Positions 35,903 to 42,849 of a stretch of DNA of 44,062 nt are shown in pieces. The notes under the pieces are model-generated. The model did not search any database. It was not told where the DNA came from and was given only the letters and a program-made list of their open reading frames with translations. Positions within the stretch are counted from its first letter, which is position 1, and each line of letters opens with the position of its first letter. The stretch comes from Collodictyon triciliatum. Lineage: Eukaryota > CRuMs. The stretch lies in assembly GCA_043381765.1 (NCBI GenBank), contig JBHJMP010000846.1:1-44062 (forward strand), given 5' to 3'. Made by a program: the position numbers and the translations under genes.

Positions 35903-35960
35903 TTGCGGAATCTTCTGGAATCTTCTGGAGCCTTCTAGAATATTGCGGAATATTCCAGAT
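35903..35960 (+). promoter_or_regulatory. Heat-shock-element-like array upstream of the integrase
   Basis: Alternating triplets in exact 5-bp register: GAA 35908, TTC 35913, GAA 35918, TTC 35923, GAG 35928, TTC 35933, GAA 35938, TTG 35943, GAA 35948, TTC 35953, GAT 35958. Eight are exact and three differ by one base. This is the consensus binding site of heat-shock factor (inverted nGAAn units). It ends about 20 bp before the integrase ATG at 35981, so the leader would be very short. Confidence 0.7.
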
Positions 35961-35980
35961 TATATTTTATCCGATATGGT

Positions 35981-37240
35981 ATGACCGATAAACAAACTCT
36001 CAAAAAATCCTTATGGGATGATATGCTCGATAAATTATTCAACAAGACACCCATCCATACCAATTCAGTCGAGGCCTTGTATGTTGCAGCCAAGCCATAT
36101 AGCATACCACACACCTATGTCAGAGACTGGCTAGCCAAGCAACCAGACTGGCAAGTAATGCACAAGAAGCAACCCAAGCGCAATACTCCCACTGTTGTAC
36201 GATATAAGCCTGGATACCTGCAGATGGACTTTGTTGATATCACTGACTTGAATTCATTTAAGCACACACACCTTCTCAATTTTGTAGACGTATACACCCG
36301 CCAAGCCTTTTCATTCCCTACTGTAGATAGATCTCAAAAGAGTGTCATCGATGCAATCAGAAAATTAATTGAGGTCTATCCCGTTGTGAATGTCCTTCAA
36401 AGTGACAATGCCCCTGAGTTCAACGACAAGGAAAATAAAAAGAAAGAAGGCAAACCCATCACCGAGTTTCTCAAAGCCAATAACATCAGACAAGTCTTTT
36501 CAACCATTGCCACGCCTACCGCCAATGCATACGTCGAACGATTCAATGGCACAATCAAACGTATACTCTATGGCTACAAATCTAAAACTGGCAAGGACCC
36601 TCTACCCGACATTGATTCATTCGTTGAACACTTTAATAAAACTAAAAACGCAGACACCAAAGTTGAACCTGCCCTTGCTATGCATCCTGACAAACAAGAA
36701 ACCCTCGAGGAAAATACAAAGATGTATCACGTCAAAAAAAATAAAGCGTCCCAAGCTGAACTCAGTGTTGGTGACAATGTCAGAGTCTCACTAGAAAAAT
36801 CTGTAATGAATGCAGAACTCAAAAACGAAATCAGAGACAAGTTCAAAGGTAATAAGCCCAAGTGGTCTTATGACCTTTACAAAGTTAAAAAAATATTCAA
36901 ACCCAAAGATGATTCATTCTCTACTACCTTCTATCAAGTAGACGGCGGCAAGGACTGGAAATGGCTTGACGGAAAAAAATTCCAACGACACGATTTATTA
37001 TTGGTCGACCAAGAAACTAAACCCGAAAGGTATGTACCTAAATACCAGCTCGTCAAGTTTACAGATTTATACAAAGAACCTGTCGGCGCTGGACGACCAG
37101 CCAAACAAAATGTCAAGCCAAAGAAAAACCCTGTTGGACGCCCACGCAAACCCGTCGACCCCAATGCACCTACCCCTGTTAAAAGACCTAGAGGCAGACC
37201 ACGCAAAGTTATTATTGAGGAGCCTGATGATGAGGACTAG
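35981..37240 (+). CDS. Retroviral-type (rve) integrase of the viral element, with C-terminal AT-hooks
   Basis: DDE integrase of 419 aa. Catalytic residues: D83 (LQMDFVDIT), D142 (LQSDNAPEF) and E187 (ANAYVERFNGTIKR). Residues 10-70 look like a small helical DNA-binding region but lack a clear HHCC zinc finger. Residues 255-345 form the SH3/chromo-like C-terminal domain common in Polinton and virophage integrases (SVGDNVRVS ... KWLDGKKFQRHDLLLVD). After that come three AT-hook-like motifs (AGRPAK, VGRPRK, RPRGRPRK) and an acidic end. It should carry out strand transfer into host DNA. The ATG at 35981 is used; an ATG six bases earlier hits a stop at once. Its TAG overlaps the TAG of the opposite-strand gene by two bases in a shared CTAG. 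Confidence 0.93.
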   Translation: MTDKQTLKKSLWDDMLDKLFNKTPIHTNSVEALYVAAKPYSIPHTYVRDWLAKQPDWQVMHKKQPKRNTPTVVRYKPGYLQMDFVDITDLNSFKHTHLLNFVDVYTRQAFSFPTVDRSQKSVIDAIRKLIEVYPVVNVLQSDNAPEFNDKENKKKEGKPITEFLKANNIRQVFSTIATPTANAYVERFNGTIKRILYGYKSKTGKDPLPDIDSFVEHFNKTKNADTKVEPALAMHPDKQETLEENTKMYHVKKNKASQAELSVGDNVRVSLEKSVMNAELKNEIRDKFKGNKPKWSYDLYKVKKIFKPKDDSFSTTFYQVDGGKDWKWLDGKKFQRHDLLLVDQETKPERYVPKYQLVKFTDLYKEPVGAGRPAKQNVKPKKNPVGRPRKPVDPNAPTPVKRPRGRPRKVIIEEPDDED

Positions 37241-37800
37241 TCTTTATTCTTTTTTGGTCGACCACGCGGCCGCTTCGGCGCAGACTCCTTCGGCTCAGGC
37301 TCGACCACCTTGCGCTTCTTAGCAGCAATCATCTCCTCAATATCAGCCAGCTGCTTGTCCATCTCCTCGACCTCCACCTCAGTCTTGACCTTCTGTTTTT
37401 CAGCTCGACCCTCCACTGCCTTCTTAATTCCCTTCTTCATCACATCCTTGTATTCCTTCTTTGACTTGAAAAACATATGCACGTCATTCACATCCACACT
37501 CCAAGCTCTGCCTCGATTCACTGAATCCAAATTGCCGTATCGAAAGCCAATGATATTTTTGCCCTCTGCACCTGCAATCTTAGCCTTGCCCTCATCTGGG
37601 ATAAAGCTAACGTAACCACCTTTCACGTATCGGTCTTGAACCTCCTTGCCTGCATATTGCCCGTGCACATATTTGCGAGCTTTGGCAAAATATGAAATGT
37701 AGTCCATCACCTTGATATCCTTCCATTCAATTGGGTCCCAGTTATCATCAAAGTCTTCAGGCAACTTCTCACGAATATTCTGCGGTATCTTCATATCCAT
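37237..37800 (-). CDS. Viral AT-hook protein, function unknown (187 aa)
   Basis: Residues 1-110 form a compact mixed fold with many aromatic residues (WDPIEWKDIKVMDYISYFAKA, split here by position: 21-41), then a Lys/Glu-rich helical or coiled-coil stretch (about 115-165), then one AT-hook (KRPRGRPKK, about 175-183) at the C-terminus. AT-hooks bind the minor groove of AT-rich DNA, so a DNA-packaging, transcription or nucleoid role is plausible. I do not recognise the N-terminal domain. It is tail-to-tail with the integrase, sharing the CTAG stop, and divergent from the small ORF at 37874 (73-bp spacer). The start is the ATG at 37800, preceded by a stop-rich AT leader. Confidence 0.75.
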   Translation of the reverse strand: MDMKIPQNIREKLPEDFDDNWDPIEWKDIKVMDYISYFAKARKYVHGQYAGKEVQDRYVKGGYVSFIPDEGKAKIAGAEGKNIIGFRYGNLDSVNRGRAWSVDVNDVHMFFKSKKEYKDVMKKGIKKAVEGRAEKQKVKTEVEVEEMDKQLADIEEMIAAKKRKVVEPEPKESAPKRPRGRPKKNKD

Positions 37801-37873
37801 TCCTACAATATATTTTTTTCAAATAAACGCAATTTAAAAACAACTTGACATAATAACTTAATTACAATCTAAA

Positions 37874-38167
37874 ATGAATAATCAATTTACACGTGAAGAA
37901 TATCAACAATTCAATATATTCTGTGTCCGCCTATTTCAGATGGATCTTGAAACCATCAAGTTATTAGTAGCTTCTGGTCACAAATTAAAAGCTCGCAACT
38001 CCGCCTATTACAAAAAAAGATTAATAAAAAAAAAGGCCACCCCTATGTTTATATTACCAGACGCGCAGCCCCCTCAGATTGACTACACAGAATTTGAACA
38101 TCGATTCCCCAAAGTTTACTCAACCGGAATGTCCTCTAGCGAATCTCTCTCCGACAAATCAAAATAA
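37874..38167 (+). CDS. Small viral protein, unknown (97 aa)
   Basis: Helical N-terminus (TREEYQQFNIFCVRLFQMDL), then a strongly basic segment (KARNSAYYKKRLIKKK) and a Ser-rich end. No domain recognised. It fits exactly between two minus-strand viral genes, 73 bp after one start and 25 bp before the end of the polymerase-helicase gene, and has a good ATG in an A-rich context, so it is likely real. Possibly a DNA-binding or virion protein; this is only a guess from charge. Confidence 0.55.
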   Translation: MNNQFTREEYQQFNIFCVRLFQMDLETIKLLVASGHKLKARNSAYYKKRLIKKKATPMFILPDAQPPQIDYTEFEHRFPKVYSTGMSSSESLSDKSK

Positions 38168-38192
38168 ATTGTGGCAATCACCACCATTCATT

Positions 38193-40475
38193 TTATTCTT
38201 TTGTGCGTGCTCTCTTGGCGCTGCTCACAATCTCATCAGTCAGAAAGTAACACTTCATATTGCTGTTATCCATCATCATCTTGCGAACCTCTTTATAGTC
38301 GCATTCATACTTACCACGCTTAACAGTAAATGGGTAGGTAGATTTGAAATTAGTCCAAATTGGATTATGAACAAATGACTTGAATTCTAACACTTTGTGA
38401 TTCGGTAATCTCTTTGCGCTAAACGTTTTGTAAATGTCATATATCTCATCAATGTGATGGCTAAAAGGAGTTGCGTCCTTTTCTTTATGCCATAGGTATT
38501 TACTTTTAAACACCAGCTCATAAGTGTCCCAGATGTAATCATTCCATTCAACAAACAAAAACTTTATAAATTGTTCAATGGGATGCATACTAGTTTCTGC
38601 CAACACTTCACAAGTCTCACTTTTGGGAAAGTCATTAAAGTTAAAATTGGCATCATATTCATTCATCAACACTTTTGTAAATATCTTGACAAACTCTTCA
38701 TTGTTTGTTTCCTTTGTTAACTGTGATATCTCTTGTGGAGTCAGTCTATACTCTTTCACATCAAATATAGGAAAGCGTCTCATATTGTCCCTTTCAAACA
38801 CAATACCGATTTCTTTGTTGGTGTTCAGAATATAATTAACTGTGTTTCGTACAGGATACGGATTGTGGTACAACATACGCACGTGATTCTCGTCACGGTC
38901 CACAGCTTCCTTAATGTCTCCTTGTAAACTCTTTGTTTTTGAGGTATCACTTTCTTCCAATATACACAACAGCTTATTAGCAATGTTCATATTCTTTTCT
39001 CCAAACACCTCAGACAAACCGGAATGTGTGCTGCCGTATTGCTTGCCTAGAACTTGTTGCACAAACATCCTATGAAAGAAAGCAGTCTTACCTGTCCCTC
39101 CTTTGTTGTTGCGGAATATCATCATCTTGCCAATTCGATAATTGGGTTGATACAGAATTCTCGCTAAGTATTGAATTACATATTTCTCAGATACAGGATT
39201 ACCCGCACATAGATACTGAGACAATTGCTTATAGGTCATACTACTCTTCCAAATAGTATAATCGGCTTCGCTCACAGTTTTAGCAATGTTAGTACAATAG
39301 CCTAGCCAGTCTTCCCATTGTTGTCCGTCAAATTCTGGAAAATACTTTTCAAATGCAAAGCCCTTGAAATAGTTGTAGGCCTTGGGGTTGCGTTCGTTTG
39401 TAAATCCGTCATAAGGTGAAAAGTCAAAGTACATAAAGCGTCGTTCTTTTGGTAAGAATAACTGCACAGTATCCCAAAATTTATCTCCAAATTGTTGACA
39501 ATAGGATGCGGCAGACTTTATATGTTCGGGCTTACGAGTAGGTTCATCTGGGTACTCGACAAACAAATTGCCAAGTAACATAAAATGAGTCTTTGCAAAT
39601 TCTTCTAATGGTGTGTCCGCTTTGATAGTAATTTCATTAGGCTCAAGTGTTGATTCAATAGGTTTAAAGCTAAATTCTACTTTGTACCCTGTCTGCTCTT
39701 CAATGTATCTTGTCAATTCGATATTCTTTTCATCTGGGTGACAATACTGTTCCTTGTTAACAAACAGCCCATCAAAATTGTACATCCCAATATCAACATT
39801 AGCTTCTTGTAATACACTAATCACTTTCTGCATTATTTTTGTTTCTTCAGTTTGCAACAAATATGCCAGACAGCTATATATGCGATTGTCGTGCTCAGAC
39901 AAACATTCGTCTGACTCTCGGAATTTCAACTTGTGCCATTCAGGATATTTTGAATATGCCATAGCAGCCAACATTTGCATTTCACTTTGCAGTTTCATAC
40001 TAAACTTGTCATTACTAACAAGTGCTTGTGTTTTGCCACTAAACGCTAACATCAAATATCTTTTCTTGACTTCCTTGCGAGTCTTATGTGTTAACTCCAT
40101 TGCCCTTTCAATTATACTATCACGGTTCTTTACATATTCCTCGATAGCTTCGTGATCTATATCCCATTTTTTTGCCAAACCCAAAGACAGAGCATAATGG
40201 CAGTTGACAATATCAAGGCTAGCATATTTATCCTTCAATAGATAATTACGAATGGGTTTATCAAGCATTCCCACTGAAATGCCACAAGGGTAGAATCTGC
40301 CAACTTTGAATTTTCTTAATTGCTTAGCATAGTCGTATTTAACTTTTAAGCCGTCCTTATCCATTTGCTTTTTGATAACACTTAGCTTCCCTTTTTCCTT
40401 TTTGCTGATTATTTCTTCTGGCTGCTTCAGCAGCTTTTTAATTGTAATGGGGTCGATTGATTCAACTAGTTCCAT
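38193..40475 (-). CDS. TVpol-S3H replication protein (polymerase/primase + superfamily 3 helicase)
   Basis: 760 aa. The N-terminal half matches the transposon-virophage polymerase fold (family-A-like): Tyr-rich GRFYPCGIS, motif A SLDIVNCHYALS with D88, YVKNRDSIIERAM, and motif C YNFDGLF with D235. The C-terminal half is an S3H helicase: Walker A GGTGKT (459-464), Walker B LLCILEESD with E507/E508, sensor NYILNTNKE with N551, and Arg finger RR (566-567). A D5_N-like domain precedes it (about 330-440). It is the replication enzyme of Polinton-like viruses and virophages, acting as primase/polymerase and helicase. All key residues are present and the frame is intact, so the gene looks functional. 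Start ATG 40475 with an AT-rich leader; it is the downstream member of a minus-strand cluster with the ATPase. Confidence 0.9.
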   Translation of the reverse strand: MELVESIDPITIKKLLKQPEEIISKKEKGKLSVIKKQMDKDGLKVKYDYAKQLRKFKVGRFYPCGISVGMLDKPIRNYLLKDKYASLDIVNCHYALSLGLAKKWDIDHEAIEEYVKNRDSIIERAMELTHKTRKEVKKRYLMLAFSGKTQALVSNDKFSMKLQSEMQMLAAMAYSKYPEWHKLKFRESDECLSEHDNRIYSCLAYLLQTEETKIMQKVISVLQEANVDIGMYNFDGLFVNKEQYCHPDEKNIELTRYIEEQTGYKVEFSFKPIESTLEPNEITIKADTPLEEFAKTHFMLLGNLFVEYPDEPTRKPEHIKSAASYCQQFGDKFWDTVQLFLPKERRFMYFDFSPYDGFTNERNPKAYNYFKGFAFEKYFPEFDGQQWEDWLGYCTNIAKTVSEADYTIWKSSMTYKQLSQYLCAGNPVSEKYVIQYLARILYQPNYRIGKMMIFRNNKGGTGKTAFFHRMFVQQVLGKQYGSTHSGLSEVFGEKNMNIANKLLCILEESDTSKTKSLQGDIKEAVDRDENHVRMLYHNPYPVRNTVNYILNTNKEIGIVFERDNMRRFPIFDVKEYRLTPQEISQLTKETNNEEFVKIFTKVLMNEYDANFNFNDFPKSETCEVLAETSMHPIEQFIKFLFVEWNDYIWDTYELVFKSKYLWHKEKDATPFSHHIDEIYDIYKTFSAKRLPNHKVLEFKSFVHNPIWTNFKSTYPFTVKRGKYECDYKEVRKMMMDNSNMKCYFLTDEIVSSAKRARTKE

Positions 40476-40959
40476 TTTCTTTGTTCTTACTATCCTATAG
40501 ACAAATGTTTTTAAGCCAGTAATTACAAAATAACAGGGGTTGTGTGTTCAAGTCCTCTTATAATGGGGAGGGTTGAGTATTGGTTTAATTACTCCTTACT
40601 CTTTTATATGCCATTTTACTATGCACAAGTATATACACATCCTTACATACACAAGTCTATAATTATAAAGTTCATAGGATACCCTACCCCATTTTAAGGG
40701 GGAAAAAGTGGTAGGGTATCCTATAAAAAGTTTTCAAGGGGGATGTGACTTGGGGTTATGCAACCCTCCCCATTATTCAAAAATAACTGTAACAGGGCCA
40801 CGAAGAATAGAGTAAGGAGTTTTCTTTTTCCTGGCTCCGCTCACCCTTTTCTTTTTTGTAAAGAGCAAGTCAAGAAACATCTGGGCCTCCTCAAAAGTCA
40901 AAAATACGTGTTGTTCAGAATTAGGAGTATATAGTCGTAACATATATTAAGACTAGATA
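40476..40959. other. Viral non-coding segment with inverted repeats (candidate origin or terminator region)
   Basis: Perfect inverted pairs: 40560-40575 with 40761-40776 (16 bp, core AATGGGGAGGGTTG), 40674-40688 with 40710-40724 (15 bp, ATAGGATACCCTACC), and 40591-40602 with 40809-40820 (12 bp, ACTCCTTACTCT). The second hairpin nests inside the first; the third crosses it. An imperfect direct repeat (AAAATAAC...AGGG) lies near 40528-40538 and 40780-40796. It is the only long spacer in the element, between the ATPase stop and the polymerase start. Confidence 0.75.
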
Positions 40960-41682
40960 TTAATAAAGGATTTCTTCCGTAAAGTTTTTGTAGGCCTTGA
41001 TTTTACGAGGCGTCAAGAGATTTATGTAAAGAAAGCAATACGGATCAGCTGTCGCAAAGTCAAACAACTCGTCAAATACTTTCTGATCGAGATTTGTAAT
41101 TTCGTTTAGAGATTCCCGTTCGTGTTTGTTGTCTGTATAAAACGCAACCAGGTGACTTGCATTTTGCCGGATTTTCGGATTAAACAAACGAATCGCGTGC
41201 CCGACAATAATCATAGAAAGCCTGTAGTGTCGATGCTGGAGCATTTTCTTTAGTAGCACTTTACTAGGACGCTCAAATGAAGTCCCCAGATCGTCAACCA
41301 CCAATAAATAAGCATTGTCTTTAAAATCCGGGTCCTGAGTTATATCGGCTGTTATTGCTTCAAATATCTGTTCGTTAAAGTCGTCGTACATTCGACTCTT
41401 GTGAAACCTTACACCGTCATAGGAAGAGTCGTGTATTTCCCCACCTGAAATATTAGAAGAGCAAAAATATACTTTGTCGAATATCTTGTGATACATTTCC
41501 TTCTTTCCTAGCAAATTACTAATCAAGGTTGTTTTACCTGAAGCAACTTTTGCGCTTATCAACATCCAAAAAGGTCTATCTGATTTTGCATCCGGGAGTA
41601 TTTCTAAAACTACTTCACGCTTGTTTTTCTTTACAGTCTTCAACGGGGCAACATTAACGTCACTTACTTTTTTACTTTCCAT
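40960..41682 (-). CDS. A32-type (FtsK/HerA) genome-packaging ATPase
   Basis: 240 aa. P-loop AKVASGKTT at residues 44-52, Walker B YLLVVDDLG (125-133), and an Arg/His-rich segment (LQHRHYRLSMIIVGH) matching the sensor strand of poxvirus A32-like ATPases. The first Gly of the P-loop is Ala, a tolerated change. The protein pumps viral DNA into the capsid in Polinton-like viruses, virophages and large DNA viruses. It starts only 6 bp after the stop of an upstream viral gene and lies on the same strand as the polymerase-helicase. Length is normal for the family and the frame is intact. Confidence 0.88.
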   Translation of the reverse strand: MESKKVSDVNVAPLKTVKKNKREVVLEILPDAKSDRPFWMLISAKVASGKTTLISNLLGKKEMYHKIFDKVYFCSSNISGGEIHDSSYDGVRFHKSRMYDDFNEQIFEAITADITQDPDFKDNAYLLVVDDLGTSFERPSKVLLKKMLQHRHYRLSMIIVGHAIRLFNPKIRQNASHLVAFYTDNKHERESLNEITNLDQKVFDELFDFATADPYCFLYINLLTPRKIKAYKNFTEEILY

Positions 41683-41688
41683 ACTTAT

Positions 41689-41862
41689 CTAGCGAAATAA
41701 AAGATTGGAATCATACGCCATCTCCCGAACCTGGGATTTGTCTACTATTTCCTTGGTTCTTCGCTTCTCGATTTTTCTGGCTTCTTCTTTTGTCAGATAC
41801 TGTTTAATAAGCGACAAGTCGTGCTGCATTGCAGTATAGTCGTGAATGGGCTTTTTTACAGC
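41689..41862 (-). CDS. C-terminal end of a viral gene, cut by the assembly gap
   Basis: An open frame of about 57 codons reads from the gap edge to a TAG at 41691-41689. It is Lys/Glu/Arg-rich and helical (LTKEEARKIEKRRTKEIV), ending SNLLFR. The spacing to the ATPase ATG (6 bp) and shared strand support a real gene. The N-terminus is in the Ns, so the family cannot be named. Confidence 0.6.
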   Translation of the reverse strand, partial: AVKKPIHDYTAMQHDLSLIKQYLTKEEARKIEKRRTKEIVDKSQVREMAYDSNLLFR

Positions 41863-42812
41863 NNNNNNNNNNNNNNNNNNNNNNNNNNNNNNNNNNNNNN
41901 NNNNNNNNNNNNNNNNNNNNNNNNNNNNNNNNNNNNNNNNNNNNNNNNNNNNNNNNNNNNNNNNNNNNNNNNNNNNNNNNNNNNNNNNNNNNNNNNNNNN
42001 NNNNNNNNNNNNNNNNNNNNNNNNNNNNNNNNNNNNNNNNNNNNNNNNNNNNNNNNNNNNNNNNNNNNNNNNNNNNNNNNNNNNNNNNNNNNNNNNNNNN
42101 NNNNNNNNNNNNNNNNNNNNNNNNNNNNNNNNNNNNNNNNNNNNNNNNNNNNNNNNNNNNNNNNNNNNNNNNNNNNNNNNNNNNNNNNNNNNNNNNNNNN
42201 NNNNNNNNNNNNNNNNNNNNNNNNNNNNNNNNNNNNNNNNNNNNNNNNNNNNNNNNNNNNNNNNNNNNNNNNNNNNNNNNNNNNNNNNNNNNNNNNNNNN
42301 NNNNNNNNNNNNNNNNNNNNNNNNNNNNNNNNNNNNNNNNNNNNNNNNNNNNNNNNNNNNNNNNNNNNNNNNNNNNNNNNNNNNNNNNNNNNNNNNNNNN
42401 NNNNNNNNNNNNNNNNNNNNNNNNNNNNNNNNNNNNNNNNNNNNNNNNNNNNNNNNNNNNNNNNNNNNNNNNNNNNNNNNNNNNNNNNNNNNNNNNNNNN
42501 NNNNNNNNNNNNNNNNNNNNNNNNNNNNNNNNNNNNNNNNNNNNNNNNNNNNNNNNNNNNNNNNNNNNNNNNNNNNNNNNNNNNNNNNNNNNNNNNNNNN
42601 NNNNNNNNNNNNNNNNNNNNNNNNNNNNNNNNNNNNNNNNNNNNNNNNNNNNNNNNNNNNNNNNNNNNNNNNNNNNNNNNNNNNNNNNNNNNNNNNNNNN
42701 NNNNNNNNNNNNNNNNNNNNNNNNNNNNNNNNNNNNNNNNNNNNNNNNNNNNNNNNNNNNNNNNNNNNNNNNNNNNNNNNNNNNNNNNNNNNNNNNNNNN
42801 NNNNNNNNNNNN
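41863..42812. other. Assembly gap (950 Ns) inside the viral element
   Basis: Separates the minus-strand replication/packaging cluster from the plus-strand fibre gene; could hide the rest of the partial gene and one more small gene. Confidence 0.95.
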
Positions 42813-42828
42813 GCGGATTATTCCAGAC
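42813..42828 (+). promoter_or_regulatory. GCGGAnTATTCCAGA box upstream of the fibre gene
   Basis: GCGGATTATTCCAGA here and GCGGAATATTCCAGA at 35945-35959 before the integrase differ by one base. Here it sits 22 bp upstream of the ATG at 42850, there 21 bp upstream of its ATG. The upstream continuation is lost in the gap. Confidence 0.6.
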
Positions 42829-42849
42829 ATTTAATTTCTTGCCTAGAAT

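Noticed and set aside
40536-40560. tRNA-like T-loop (GTTCAAGTCC) in the viral spacer
   Set aside because: The flanking bases do not pair as a T-stem, and no acceptor, D or anticodon arms can be drawn.
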